Below are positions 1 to 13,282 of a stretch of 64,000 nucleotides of DNA, piece after piece. The notes under the pieces are model-generated. The model did not search any database, was not told the DNA's origin, and saw only the letters and a program-made list of their open reading frames with translations. A program made the translations under genes and the position numbers. The stretch is from Ceratodon purpureus. Lineage: Eukaryota > Streptophyta > Bryopsida > Pseudoditrichales > Ditrichaceae. Numbering within the stretch: position 1 is the first letter of the stretch; each line of letters starts with the position of its first letter. Where the stretch lies: contig CM026425.1 in NCBI GenBank assembly GCA_014871385.1, forward strand, positions 2,021,684 to 2,085,683, given 5' to 3'.

Positions 1-838
1 CTTATAATGCAATCTGAATGTTCTGGAATGGGTAGGTGAGGCCAATTGGTTAGATGATATATGACTTAGAATGAGAGACCAAGTCAGCAATTTATAGTGC
101 CGTTTCATTCTGTACTTTGGCTCACAAGTGTTGACGTGGTTGATTTTTAGCTACGTTGGTGGTGGCGAGCTGGCCAAAATTATTAAACACGGAAGTCATG
201 TGGCAGTGCAGAGGGAGAGTTACTCCATGCAGTAGCTCAAAAGTGGTTTGACTCGTACGTCAAAAGAGGTGGAGAGCATGCACAAAGTTAAAGTTTCATA
301 CGAGAGCAAGTCTATCTCCACTTTATATACATGAACTCTAATTTTAAGCTCCAACTTGCGGCCTTCTTTAGACCTTAGAACACATTTAAGGTGTGTATTT
401 GCAAGAATGTGCATATATTACATTATAGGATTAGATTTATATGTATTGCTATGAGATCACTTTGTTTCTTAATAACCATGTATAATGTGAAGCTATACAA
501 TATTAAAAATTCAATTGTTGAAAACATAACAAGTTGAAATAAATAATGACTAGTTTCAATAAGTTTAAATAATGACTAGTAATTTAAAATGACATGGTCA
601 AATTTGAAAATAGTTGAGAAAACAGAGGTTAATATCTTGCTAAACTTTTTGTAAACATTTGATTTACTAGATTATATAAATATAAAAGTTGTTATATAAT
701 TTTCATACTTTTCCATATTTTAATTAAATAGGATTCTATAATTCTCTTTATTATCACATCTATAATATTTAGATAAACTTTTGTGCAATTTTTTCCAAAT
801 TTGTATAAAATTATTTATCATTGAATATTTATGTTCTA
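1..838. other. AT-rich intergenic DNA, no gene seen
   Basis: No reading frame with coding character or plausible splice structure was seen. A short direct repeat (AAATAATGACTAGT) occurs twice near 545-585. Confidence 0.5.
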
Positions 839-1130
839 TTAACCTCTAAAGTTCTACGGGTAGTTTTCATCAAAACAACCCCTCTTCAAAGCAAGGTGGA
901 TTTTGCAAACTTGGGGTATTTTTAGTACATCTAACCGTAAGATCTTGTAGCTAACTTCTATTTCTACATGTCCGCTAAATCTCACACACTCATTCCTCAT
1001 CAATTGCAAGATCGTAAACTTCAAAGTAGAAAAACAAGTTTTTTTTCCCTCCGGAAAAAAGGGACACCAGAGTTTTGAAGGCCCAAAAAACCATTTTTTA
1101 AGGAGATATGGAATGAATCTCTCCATATTA
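839..1130 (+). repeat. diverged dispersed repeat with TTAA-flanked end
   Basis: The stretch begins with TTAA then CCTCTAAAGTTC, which matches the ends of the elements at 12656 and 20177. Its interior (ACCGTAAGATCTTGTA, then GCAAGATCGTAAACTTCAAAG, then a T-run) resembles 49500-49700 and the reverse strand of 20880-21060. I read it as one end of a decayed non-autonomous element; the other end was not found. Confidence 0.45.
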
Positions 1131-2848
1131 TTGTTCCTAAGTAAGTTAAGGTATACACACCTATAACCGATAACTTAAGCATTTCAGCATAGTAAATCTT
1201 GGGTTTTCAATAAAGAGTTGTTTTTTGTGCGTAGTATCATAAGGTTCATGAAGAATGAGCATTTTTCCAAAATTAATTCAGTAAAATTCAAATTACTACA
1301 AATTTTTTTGTCCAAAAGTTAGATTTACCCATGACCGACATATAGGTGTACCAATGACCGATAACAACAAGAGTAGTGAACAACAACATGTCCATAACAC
1401 TCACAGAGGCATTCTATTGGAGGATGCATCCTAAATGTACTGTTCATCAATTATCGGTTACTGGTTTTCCATTGCTCTGCAATGGGAAAGCCTACGAATT
1501 AGTCATGGGTTCATTAACCCTCATGGGTGTGTATACCTTAGTACATGTCCAAAGAATATCATATTCAAAAAAGTTGTAGAAGGTTTCCAAAAAAATCATT
1601 TTCCGCTAGGGGGTATGCTGAAATTCACATACAAAGGCTGTTTTTTGACAATAAAAATAGCATATGAAAAAATTTTGGATTGAAAATTCGAACAGTGGAA
1701 ACATGCTCTACTGCCTAGTATCTATAAACAGAAATTATTAATTTTGAAAAATCTCAAAAATTCAATTTTTAGTGGAATTTCAAAGTTTTGTCTTTGGGCA
1801 GATTTTGGCAGATTTGGGCAGTTTTGGGCAATTTCGGACAGAATTTGCTGCATTCACAGTGGCTTAGAATTGAAAAATAAAAATATGCACACGGTGCTCT
1901 CGAAACGGCACACCTCAATTTAAAATTTCAAAAAATCTCAATTTAAGTTGAAGTCGTAGGTACATGCCCAAATTCTAAAAAAACCCAAACGTGGAAGATT
2001 GTCCATTAGAAGTTAAGCATGATATTTTATATTTTACAATATTTTATTAACCTTTCTTATCAGTATACAACACCATTAATCTTGAGGGTTTTATAAATTC
2101 AATATTGACAAATTTCAAACACAAAGAAGGTATAATCTTGACATGCAAATAGATGATGCAAAAAAAAAATGTGCAATGCTACCATGACTACTTTGCCTAT
2201 ATGTGCTTTTCATATGAATCCATTACAAGTATAAAGGATTGCATCCAACTTTTTAAAGTTGCATCACAAATTGAACATGATGAAGTTTTGGGAATTTGTA
2301 TGAAATCTCTTGCAATAGTTCCATGGTTTAGAAATGAGGAGAAACAAATTTAATGGCAGCCAAATGATTTTTACCTTCCAATTCATGTGCTACAACAATT
2401 CCAACAACGTTCTTTTTCTAAAATTTCTCACCATCCTTTTTCAAGCCTATGGATAAATCATGCTACATGACTATATTCCCCCCGCCCTCTAATATACAAA
2501 AAAAAAAAAATAAATAAATAAATAAAAAGTAAAAAAAAAGTAAGGTGTTCTAAAAAACACTTTAAAGCATCTATGTATATAAATAATAGCAAAGAATAAA
2601 TACAAACATCAACATACATATAATGGTAAAGAATGATTTACTACGGTATACACATGAAACAAAAGGTCTTGAAGAGAATATTAGAACAGGTAAAAAAGAA
2701 AACCCTCATGAATATGAAAATTTCACCAGCAGAGCACAATGCATTGTACAAATGTGCTGCGAGTGTCATCCAAAATCAAGGAGGGGACATGTTAGAGCTA
2801 CAAAGTCTAAAAGTACAATACAGATGCATGTTTCTTTACCTCATAACT
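1131..2848. other. repeat-like AT-rich DNA without a supported gene
   Basis: Simple-sequence features include a degenerate GGGCAGATTT-type run at 1796-1845 and an A-rich stretch at 2499-2540. Short open frames here have no coding character. The 3' UTR of the minus-strand gene ending at 2849 probably lies at the right edge. Confidence 0.4.
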
Positions 2849-4853
2849 TCAGCAGTTTGGAGGCTTTGCAGTGCACTTAACATAGCCTGAAACAGATTTT
2901 CGTGGGGCAGGTAGTCTTTGTGCATCCACAAACCTCACTTCTCCAGGGGCATACGCTAGTTCTCTATGTCTGTCAACCAGAAGCAAAATTCTTACACTTC
3001 AACCTTAGCGATTCAAACCAGAGTTAATAGCCAGACTCCACATTCGTATTCTGGCTCAAGACAGAGAGAACCTAAACTGCATACCTGAGAATTCCCAAAC
3101 AAAAGAAAAATGAAACATGAAAAACAAGCAAACAAACAATTCTGTCATCTCCATTCATCATTAATAGCAACATGAATTTGAAGTACAGTGGTACCTGCGC
3201 AAGTCAAGCCCTGTCAATCCAGCTTCGAGAACTGATAGATTGTCAGAGTCTGGAGCAACAATGACAATTGTCTCATTGAAATACTGAGTCTCCAATATTG
3301 ACATGAGTTGTGTTACTCGCACAAAGACGTCGACCACACTCTCATTCGGAGTGCCGTCAGTGTAGGGCGGCGGTCGTAGGTTCGAAGATAACGCGTCTAT
3401 ATCGTAAACCTGCAAAATGTGGTTTTACGGTAAAAGGTTTAAAAGAATAACGAAACCGTTACAAATAGAGACAAGCTATAACTGGTTGCACTTTCAAGTT
3501 CGGACAATGACACATTGTAAATGACACTTACTGTAAATTAGAGAGTCTAGTGAAGCTCAAAGAAATCATATTCAAGAAGTCGATTGCAGCATAACGATTC
3601 CGATCACTCACCTCGTTCACAGCAGCGAGTCCTTTACCTTCATATGCCCCTAGCCCACGTGCATCCAAAAAGCTGTATTCCGGCACTATTCGACTGTAGA
3701 ATCCCACCAGATCACATCCCCGAATTCATTGAATGCCCCTCCGTTAATGACATATTTTGTACCCAGTCACACCTTTTCGAATAGTATTTACACCACTAAA
3801 ATGAAATGCAAGTTGTTGCTTCACAGCAAACTAGCATCACAAATTAAGAATCTAATCAACAGACTGAAACCTCTCGTCTCTCCATGGCGTAAGAAATGAG
3901 CAAGGAGAAGTTGGAAGAGAGTTGTGACCTGCGGTTAATATTATTAACATATGCAATAATCTCAGCTGTCTGATAAGCTCTTTGAGTGATAGACGGCCAG
4001 ATCCAGCAACTATCATCACAAGCACCAAGTTCTCTCAAGCTCTTTGCAGCTTGGACCGTCTGTTTCTTGCCCTCCTCTGACAAGCCACTATCAACTGACG
4101 TCTTCGCTACAGGATTGGTGTTTATGAGCCCCCGCGTCTCAAATGTGGACTCCCCGGATCTCACCAAGTAATATCTGTTTAACAAGTCCAACACAACAAG
4201 ACACCCCAATTCAGTGTCAAAATTCAGCAAGACGGCACACACCAAGAGATTAAAAAGCTTAAAGATTCCACGAGTGATAGCAACAGAAAACTATCACAAC
4301 CGAATAGCTGTCAAGAAGAAAAGAGGCTATCTGAGCGCCACATTGAGTCGAGAAATTCTCAGAAAACTCTCGTAGCGATGTTTTCCAAACCCTATTTGTA
4401 CAGCAGAGACGAATCAAGCCTCAGAGAAAAAACCAGGACGAGGACTTACCGATTGACGAGCCGAACAGGAGGCATTTGGAGCAATCCTGAGGCATGCGCG
4501 GGGCGGACACCCACATTAATCACATCTGCAACATCAAAAGAACCATCGCCTCGCATGCCCCATGTTTCACTCTCCGGAACAAAACCCGCCGCAGCCACTC
4601 CGTAACAAAACACACTCGCAAGAGCCAAATTCACCGCTCGTTTCACCCCATCTGGTGCCTCCACCCTCCACTCTCCTCTATGAACCTCCTCCTCTTCCAC
4701 CGAGCCCCCCCGCAATGTAGACTCCTGTCGTGGCGACCCACTTCGCACCACAAACTTGTCCAACTCCAAACCTCGGCTGCCCACCTTCGCTCCCTTCTCT
4801 CGAATCCCACGCATGCCTATGTCGCGCATCAGCACAGGCCCAGGCATAGCCAT
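2849..4853 (-). CDS. histidine-phosphatase-fold (phosphoglycerate-mutase-like) family protein, probably catalytically dead
   Basis: Five exons join in frame: 4853-4450, 4174-3929, 3693-3612, 3409-3195 and 2969-2849, all with GT-AG introns. The N-terminal ~125 residues are unconserved-looking and may target an organelle (inference). The phosphatase fold then starts with YYLVRSGES, followed by NTNPVAKTSVDSGLSEEGKKQ, ITQRAYQTAEII, SFLDARGLGAYEGK and a late IVIVAPDSDN segment. In active histidine phosphatases the first motif is RHG and the late one contains a second histidine. Here they are RSG and PDSDN, so both catalytic histidines are missing. The surrounding motifs are well kept, which argues for a maintained non-phosphatase protein rather than decay. 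The first in-frame ATG at 4853 was taken as start; 4847 is an alternative. It is divergent from the RWD gene. Confidence 0.8.
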
Positions 4854-6079
4854 CGCTACTAAACTCAAATATCCCCGCTAACCCTTCAATTCACTCCACA
4901 CTCTTGGTCATCTCCCCAAACTGCCCACCTTCACGCTCCACTCTTCACATGCAGGTCTCTCATGGACCTCATTTCTCGAAATTCCAATCACATGAGCTGC
5001 AAATGAGCCCGAATTGCAGGATGGTTCAACTGTGAGCCACTCAAAACGATGTGCAACAAAATTGAGGGCGTGCGTGCCAATCGCACAGCTACCACATCGG
5101 CATGGCGAACTTTTTCTCGTTGTCACACTCTCAGGAAGCAAATCTCTGAATTTTCTGTCCCACCTGGTCTTCCATGGCCCGAATATTCTTCGCGGTTTTG
5201 GGCTCATGGCCGTGGGATGATTTTCGTCGTCCGAGACGACTCGAGCCGAAGCCGGCGACCTAAGTTGTTGATTCACAGCAAAATCATATCACTTGGGTTG
5301 CAGTTCATGTCGCATTTCCAGTGCAGGATTCGGCATTCCATGCTCCAGCTTGTAATGCGTCCGACTTGGGTATGTCTATGCTTCCGTTTCTGTGGAGGAG
5401 AGGTACAGGGATGGGAGTTTCTGTGATGAGGATTGTGGTAGAACGATGAGTGTTGCTAGTTTGCGAATTCTGGGTGTTACTGCAGGTTTAGGGTTTGTGC
5501 ATTTCGGAGTGGTTGAAGTGTTTTGTGTTCTGAATTTGTGGGCTGCGTTGGTTCTGGTTTCGGAGGCAGTTTTCTTTTTGTGATCGTGATTGCTTTCATT
5601 CTGGTTCTCTTGATATGTGTTGGTGTCTCGGCGAGATTGTGTTACATGGAGCACTTGTTTTCGTTTTTCGGTTTTATGTGGTTTTGGGAGTTTTTGGTTT
5701 GTTGTGATGCGGTATTGGAGGGTAATCTGGAGCTCTAGTGCCCGAGTCGTCTGACATTGTAATTGTCTTGTACCAGGGAGAATTGCGCCATAGATAGGGA
5801 GTTTTTGTGAGTTTGAGGGTGGGGTTTCTCTTCAGCTGAGTGCTTGGGGTTACAGCGCTTTAGCATGCTGCTCGCGGATTCTGGTTTGGTTCTGATGTTG
5901 TGACCACCTCGGAGCTAACCTTTGAGGTGAAGATCAGCTCCACTATCTCGAATTCGGATTAGGTCGTGTAGCTTGGCTCTTATAAGATTTGAGCCCCATC
6001 ATCATTTACCGGCCACAGGAATAATTTGCGAAGTTGAAGAGGTGTACAGACGTTCGGAGCATCTGGTTCGATTCTAGCA

Positions 6080-7666
6080 ATGGAGGAGGTGATAGAGGAG
6101 GAATTGACTGCGCTGGAGGCTATTTTCTACGATTGCTACAGTAAGATTAGTGACAACAGCTTCAGAGTTAGGATTGATCCTGACGTAGAGGAGGGAGATG
6201 GCACAGATGCGCCCCCAGCATTCTTTCTTGAGTTCCTACTGCCAGAAGGTTACCCGGATGTGATCCCTACATTTGATCTTAGTAATATTAATAACAGTAA
6301 GTACCCGGAGGCGGTGAAGGCTGCGATTCTGGAAGGCCTTCAAGCACAGGTGCATGATACGTCCTGGCTCAATCTTACTTAGCATATGAACTTCATACTC
6401 ACGATGGTTCTCCAATTATTCAAGTCTGCAGCCAAACGTGCTGTCTAGTCATTTTACATTACTTTAGATTTAGGTGCTGAGAAAAATGATTTACGAATCT
6501 TTAGCACACTAGATAACGTTTGAATGTAGTGAGGTATGTGTAGGGGTGCTTAATTTACTACACTCCTTTTCTGACAACAGGGTTGATTCTAGCCATTTTA
6601 ACAACTGCCTCTATTTGTAATGTACTAGGCTGAGGAACAGAAAGGTGAGAGTATGTGCTATAACCTGGTGGAGTGGTTGAAGGAGAAACTTCCTCATTTC
6701 TATCGCCTCAAACCAGTCGTCGTACATCAGGTATTTTAACGTCTTTCTTTCATTGTCCAATCTTCATGTCATCACTAGTGTCATTTCCCGGCCTGATCAC
6801 AAGAACATCAAATCAAAGTCTGCGTTTCTCATTAATGCGTTATTCTGAATTTAGGCTGTTTGGCAGAAGTTTCATAGAGCTCTGCTTATTCCTGGCTGCT
6901 GCTTGTGATTCGGACTTTCTGAGTGTTGAGCCGTCGCTTGACCTGGGAACAAAAGTATTATTAAATCTTAAGTAGCAATGAGATCGATGTTGTGTATCGT
7001 TACTTACGTCATCGAGGTGCATTGCTAAGCAGGAGTCCGACAATTCAGACAGTGAGCATCACCAACAATTGGGTGGTGGTGGTAAGAAAGATGCATCAGG
7101 CAAAGATAAGATGACAAAGGCGCAGAAACGACGTCATTTTGACAAATATGGAGCTGGTGCTGAGAAACCCCGCGGCTGGGATTGGGTTCCTATTCTCTCT
7201 CATGTAAGTGGAAAGCTTTACTTTTATCATATTGTTGCTGTAACTCTGTTCATGTATCAAATGATCACACTTGCATGTCTCATCACTAGGTCAGTGACAC
7301 AATTTAATAGAAGTATGGATCCAAGCATTCATCGATTTAGGTATCAACCTCATAATCACGCTTTCTGTTAGATGATAATTTTTTTACTGACTTTCAATGA
7401 CTTGGTCTTTTCTTTAATCATTTCCGCAAGAGCTAGAAAGTTATTCCAAGTTTTACAAATGTAGGATACTCATTTGTTTGTTGCTACATTACGTGGCAGA
7501 TGTGTGTCTGAATCTTAATCTTGAATCGCTCTGCCTGGTGAATCATTCTAGAGTCTTTGATACTTGGCGATTTTTAGATAATGATTGAGAGGTTGAAAGT
7601 TTTTAAGTTTGGACTGTTGTTTGCTGTGTGCAGTTGGGTCAAGTTCCGCATGTACCTATTGCTTGA
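6080..7666 (+). CDS. RWD domain-containing protein (RWDD4-like)
   Basis: Four exons join in frame: 6080-6349, 6629-6730, 7033-7203 and 7634-7666, giving 191 residues, close to the length of animal RWDD4. Residues 1 to about 110 form the RWD fold, starting EEVIEEELTALEAIF and including the PEGYPDVIP motif typical of RWD domains. The C-terminal tail is glycine- and lysine-rich (GKDKMTKAQKRR) and ends with the PRGWDWVPILSH segment seen in RWDD4-type proteins. The last exon is only 10 codons plus the stop; it was placed because TGTGCAG at 7631-7633 precedes an in-frame LGQVPHVPIA and stop. RWD domains usually mediate protein contacts; the specific role is unknown. About 1.2 kb separates the start from the divergent gene at 4853. 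Confidence 0.8.
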
Positions 7667-8571
7667 TTGCCATTGCAGCTTCAAACCTAAGGTTCACAAT
7701 GTATTAACCAGGTATCTAGTGCGTCATACACTGGTTTGAGCTGGTTCAAGCACTATGTTGGCGTGGGAGGTGTCGTTTGATGCAATCAGAATCAAAAGCA
7801 ATTTTTTGATTGTAGAAAGTCTGTCTCAGTTAGAACTCGGATATTTTTTCATACCACCACTGCTGTAGATAAAAAGCTTTGATTTACCAGTTTGAACTGT
7901 GAAAGAAGTTGCATCGCTATCCATGGAAGCATAGAAGCGGCACCTTCTTGGCTGGTGGCACCAAAACACAGTAGTGTTCAAACATATTGTTCATTATTTG
8001 TGTTTGAATATTGAAGTGTGGTACACAAGTAGGAGATTTAAGTTGATTACGTTTGCTGACCCTTCTCTCTTGGTTCGTACTGGCGTAGATTGATTAATTT
8101 CAATCATTGATGCTTAGAGAGCTGAGCAAGTTCTACAGAAGCTTGTGTGATTGCTGTAATTTACTTGAAGTGTCTTGAGCCTTGAGCCCTACATATTTAG
8201 TTAATGTTTGCTTGAGGAATTTCTTTTCTATGTAGAATTTTAGTCTCAACAACTAATGATGTTGAGTTTTGTTGAAGTCATGGTTCTACACCAAATGAGG
8301 AAGATAGCCGGGTGTGCTAATGATACATCATTATGGACTATTTTGCTCCAAGTCCCCACAATTGTTTTTACAACATTAAAGTTGGTCATGAATGTTGTAT
8401 CATCATTAGAATTGGATCAATTCTTGGCATTTCCAGCATCAGCAATAGAGATTACATGTATTTGAGTTTTGATTTGATTCCAAGATGGATTATTTGTATC
8501 TTAGTGCGCTTTGTTATGTATGTAACTACCTATATCTTTGGACTATAATGCTATGTTTTGTTGTATTTCAT
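7667..8571. other. 3' flank of the RWD gene, no further gene seen
   Basis: The stretch probably holds the 3' UTR of the RWD gene. No coding signal or recognisable element was found. Confidence 0.4.
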
Positions 8572-8944
8572 TTAACCCTTTAGTGCCCAAAGCGACCAGT
8601 TTCTAGTCGCTTAGGCATCCAAAAGTGAATTTGCTGCCGAGGTGTTCCTCGAAGGGTATGGGCTAAACGTGGATGGGTTGGGGTTGTTCCTAGAGGTGCA
8701 AGATGAGCCAAAAAAGTTCCGGATTGGACCATCAGAAGGTCTTCAAATACCACAAAATACGGTGAGATTGTATAAAAGAAATCAGGCATCAGAGGAAAAG
8801 ATGATTGAGTTACATGCACAAAGCAGTGAACACACCTATTGGTTCAATTCTCTCTCAGAAAGATTAGCCAAGTGTTTATGCATAAGTAGACTCTTGTCTA
8901 GTGGGAAAGAAATGTACGCTCTCAAGGAGATGTACTATCGGTGA
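8572..8944 (+). repeat. candidate TTAA-flanked element end with a small open frame
   Basis: TTAA then CCCTTTAGTGCCC at 8572-8588 matches the terminal motif of the element ending at 13282. A short hairpin follows (GCGAC at 8599, GTCGC at 8613). An open frame of 100 codons runs 8642-8944; it has no recognised domain and could be a fragment of a larger element gene. The opposite end was not found. Confidence 0.3.
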
Positions 8945-9335
8945 AATGTATTTTGTGTGAATATGAAGAACCCCGGATGAATCACAGGGATTTATTTAGG
9001 TCAAATTGGTTTTCATGTGCATGGGCAGATTGTGGCCGTTCCAATTCCAGAAATTCATTGCGTAGGACATCCATATGACTCTCCAAATTTCTTGTCTAGA
9101 CCGTAGAATTTTGTCTGTCTTTGTCACTAACAATTCAATATCAATTACAAAAAAAACATTTTTCATGCAAGGGATTTTTGGTAGTATCCTTGTTAGTGTT
9201 AGCTTGCACGTCCAAGGGAATGCTCGATTTGTGAATTTTTCCAACATCTGGCTGCTAGTATTCCCTGTCGGCCCCTAAACCGCATCCATGTTTTTGCCTT
9301 GCATTTGCTGCTCAAATTCACCTCAATCTCTCACA

Positions 9336-11155
9336 TCATTCTTTGTTCTTTTTGGAAACATTGTCATGAGTCGATTGTGCTTGCTCTTTGTCATTAGAAA
9401 GCTTTTCATCATTTTTTTGAGGAACATTTTCATAAGTTGATTTTGCAGCATTATTAGTGTTAGCAGCAGTATCATAGGTACTATTTTTGATATCGGTATA
9501 TTTTTCACCTACATCATCTTTGTTATAAGCATTCTCCTTGGTCTGGGCGGATTTTTCCGCTTCTGCCTTGGAAGTATTTAATGTAAATTCTTTTACTTGT
9601 GCAACTTTGTCAGCTGCAGTATGCAAAGCTTCAGATGTTGAATCTAGAGTTTGATCTTTCATTGCTACTGCTTTATTACTTGTGTTTGAGGCAATGTTTG
9701 CTGCATTATGATAAGCGTCACTAAACATAGAAGCAGTAAAATCTTTGGTCGCTACAACACCATGAACTGTCATGTCTTTAGCGGAAACAAGTGTATCCAC
9801 TGTAGCATTTGTTGTATCAGTGATTTTTTGACTTGTACTTTGATAAGTTTCTTTGGTGACGTCTACAATTTGATTAGTTTTATCTACCACAATATCTTTT
9901 ACTGTAGATGCAGTAGATACAACCGAATCAATAGTTGATGAAATTAATCCTTTTGTAGCATTTGTAGTATCAATTGCTTTTTCTTGCGCATCTATAGATA
10001 ATCCTTTCACAGTCTCTTCAATACCATTAATTTTTTGGCTTGTATATTCAGTTGTTGATTTTGCAGTGTTAATTGTTGCATCTTTAGCAGCTACAACATT
10101 ATCTACCACCAATCCCACCACGGATTGTGCTTTATCAAATGTTGCATCTTTAGCGGTTACAACATTGTCAACAACTGATTTTGCAGTATCAAATGTTGTA
10201 TCTTTAGCAGCTATGGCGTTGTCAACAACAAAATCTTTTGTGGAGATTATAGTAGAAGAAACAGTATCCAAAACAGATGATAATAAACCCTTTCCTTGTT
10301 CAGAAGTCTCATTGGTTTTATTAACTGCATTATTGTATGTTGATTGTGATGAATTTGAAATTTCTTCAGCATTTTCTTGAGCATAATTTTTTGCATCATT
10401 TACAGTCTACATGCCAAAATAGCATGCAATTAAAATTTAGTCTACAATCATAATTTTGTATTTAATCATCAAGAATTTCAGGTCAAAAACATAATAAGAT
10501 ATTTAGATTCATTGATATAAATATAACATTTAATTCATAGAGATGAAAATAATAAATTTATCTAAAATCCTATAATCTTTATTAAATCCAAAGGGTTCAT
10601 ACATCTTTTGCCTTGATTTTTGATAAATTATATTTGTAAGTAGCTTCATTTAAAGCTTCATTTGAATCATCTTTTATCGCTTCTGAGGTTTCTGAAGCTT
10701 TTGATTTACTAGCATTGTAGAAATCATTAGCATTGTTTAGATTTGAATCAACCTCAACTTTACTAACAATTCAAATATGTAAAAACAATATAGTGAAATC
10801 AAACAATAATTTTTTTCAAAATTAAAAATCATTTCTAAATTTCTAAATTCTCATGGTTTTAATATAAATAATAATGATTAAAGGTACCTTCTTATAAAAT
10901 TTACAATCATAATTCATAACGTAATATTTAGGTTAGTATCATTATAAATTATGCATTTCAATCAACAAAACTATGTCCAAGTTTCTCTTCATTTCTTATT
11001 CAGTCTTTATTTTATTATTGACTTGTTCAAAATATCAATTTAGCTATAATTTACTATTATTGTTTGTTGGATTTTACATTTCTAAAAGCTAAAATATACC
11101 TGTGATCAATCGCTTTGTCTAAATGTTGTCCGATGGATTTTTCATCATGTGACAT
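9336..11155 (-). CDS. late embryogenesis abundant (LEA group 3 / LEA_4-like) protein
   Basis: Three exons (11155-11100, 10762-10603, 10406-9336) give about 428 residues. The protein is hydrophilic and low in complexity, rich in Ala, Thr, Lys, Asp and Ser. It repeats an amphipathic motif of the AKD(A/T)TFDTAKSVVDN kind, which resembles the 11-mer repeats of LEA group 3 proteins. Such proteins protect membranes and enzymes during desiccation, which suits a moss. There is no clear signal peptide or membrane segment, so a cytosolic or organelle-surface place is possible. The start is the ATG in MSHDEKSIG at 11155; the first two exons keep the same composition as the last. The C-terminus is very polar and ends in KKNKE. 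The assignment rests on composition and repeat pattern only. Confidence 0.7.
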
Positions 11156-11711
11156 TGCTACAAAACACTAATTACCATAGAATTATTCCTCAAATATCAT
11201 GAAGAATTTATGTTTTCTCTCTAATCAACATAATAAAATACTACTAAATCTTTGTTGTGTATATATTGAAATAACTAATGTAGGAATTTTTTTGACATAA
11301 AATTTAGAATTTAAAAGGTACCGGTGTATACTATAAACATGAATGGGCACTATATGTAAAGATATTACTTAAGAATAAATATAAAAAGAAAGTGACTAAT
11401 TATGGTTTATGAATCTAAATTCAAATGAATAACTAAAATTAATTACATATACATATACATATATATCTAAATTTAAAATCTCTTTCCCATTTATTTATTT
11501 AAAAGTGCCATTATATAATATAATTATAAAAATAAACTATCAAAATCTAATTGTTTTATTGTAAAATCTTGACTCTATCACTCTAAATCACTACATATTT
11601 AAACCACTACATAGCATACAAGATAGAAAATCTAAGGTCTCTTATTCATCCGTCTAAATAATATTTGATCCATCATCCACCATTTATTTTCATTCCACTT
11701 TGATGATTTTC
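11156..11711. other. AT-rich upstream region of the LEA-like gene
   Basis: The stretch should contain the promoter of the minus-strand gene starting at 11155. I could not pick out a specific regulatory site. Confidence 0.3.
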
Positions 11712-11812
11712 CATGTATGTATGTATGTATGTATGTATGTATGTATGTATGTATGTATGTATGTATGTATGTATGTATGTATGTATGTATGTATGTATGT
11801 ATGTATGTATGT
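11712..11812. repeat. (GTAT)n microsatellite
   Basis: About 25 nearly perfect copies of a 4-bp unit, followed by a short GT/TA run. Confidence 0.95.
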
Positions 11813-12072
11813 AGGTGTGTGTGTATATATATGAATGCACATTACATGTGTTTAGTGTGAAAAGACAAATCTAAACATGACGTTTGACATTCTATGAAAT
11901 GTCTCTAATATATGTAATTTCTACAATATGAAAATAGGTTTATAGCGTGATGATTTATTAATTAAACTTTTCATTGATTATATTAGTTTCAAGTTTTGAA
12001 GTTTTAAACTTCCAAAAGGTATATTCAAAGAAAACTTGTGCAATTCCGCAAATTCTGCCAATAACCTTTTCA

Positions 12073-12081
<9 letters not shown>

Positions 12082-12149
<68 letters not shown>
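12082..12149. repeat. (TA)n microsatellite
   Basis: About 34 uninterrupted TA dinucleotides. Confidence 0.95.
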
Positions 12150-12151
<2 letters not shown>

Positions 12152-12655
12152 TCAAAACAAGTAACCTTTTATACCACATGAAAAGATTTTGTTTATCGAT
12201 CGAAATTCTTTGATTATTTTTATTGTATTTAATAACAAAATATTTTTGTTACATGTTTATGTGTATATTTACTGTGGTACATGTTATAAATGTATTCACG
12301 ACATTTTTTCAAAGATCTTAAATTTTTGAAATTTTTGAAATTATTCAATTTTTTATTAACATTTTAAAAAATGTGAATATTGAATCTAAAAATAAATGAT
12401 AAGATAGTATGGCACATCATAAAAATCTATATATCTACGTGTGTTTTCACAAAAAGAGAATTTTGAAATGCATAGAAATTCTTAATCATAGATTTTTTTT
12501 TTAAATTGGAAAAATAAAAGTCGTTACTTTTTTATTTCTTGTATAGTGTAATTTCCTGAAATATACAACTAAATTCTACATTGCATTCATTCTAATTCAT
12601 AATTAAAAAAAATATATTGAATAAAAAATATATATACATATATAATCTATCTTAA

Positions 12656-13282
12656 CCCCTAAAGTTCCTTGACTATGTTTCTAAGAAGTTTGTCTAAAAC
12701 TGCCACTTATGGTGCATTGGATGTATAAAGTGCATTGGATGTATAAAAGATAAAAATGTTTTTTTTTTCAACATGAGAAGTAGGGTCTTGAAAATAAGTA
12801 CTTTATTAACATTGAGAAACAAATTGAACATTTTTGACCGTACGGATTTCTAGATTATAACGTTTGAAGTTCCAAAAATGTTTTTTTTCAAAAGTGTCCG
12901 TCAGGATCAGCAAAGTTTGACCAGTTGTGGTGGGATATATTTACACTAAAAAGATTGATTTTTTTGGAAATTCATAATGACCACTACGTAGGGTATTCAT
13001 ATACGATTTATGAGATATAGCGCACATTACAACCTCTTCAAAATATATGCTGCAATGACGACATGGGTCCAAGTCATCTTTTTACAGGTTTTACGGTTTT
13101 TTATTTTTTCCTCCTAAAATTTTACAAACCTTGAGAATCCCAACGGTGAAATCATAACTCATAACTTTTCTTGCACCGATCAGATTTATAAAATTACTTG
13201 TGTGTCCAATGCCACTGCATGATTTAGACGTGGAGGTCAGCCGAAGCCAGTCTCCCTAAAAAACGACCCGGGCACTTAAAGG
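12656..13282. mobile_element. piggyBac-like MITE with TTAA target duplication
   Basis: TTAA at 12652-12655 and at 13283-13286 flank a 627-bp stretch. The left end reads CCCCTAAAGTTCC and the right end, on the other strand, CCTTTAAGTGCCC, giving imperfect terminal inverted repeats. No transposase frame lies inside, so it is non-autonomous. TTAA duplication and CCC-starting ends are hallmarks of the piggyBac superfamily; the family assignment is inference from the ends alone. A short direct repeat (GTGCATTGGATGTATAAA) occurs inside near 12713 and 12731. Confidence 0.55.

Noticed and set aside
4908..5426. Overlapping open frames on both strands near 5 kb
   Set aside because: The region is the shared upstream area of two divergent genes, and no frame shows conserved motifs or splice continuity.
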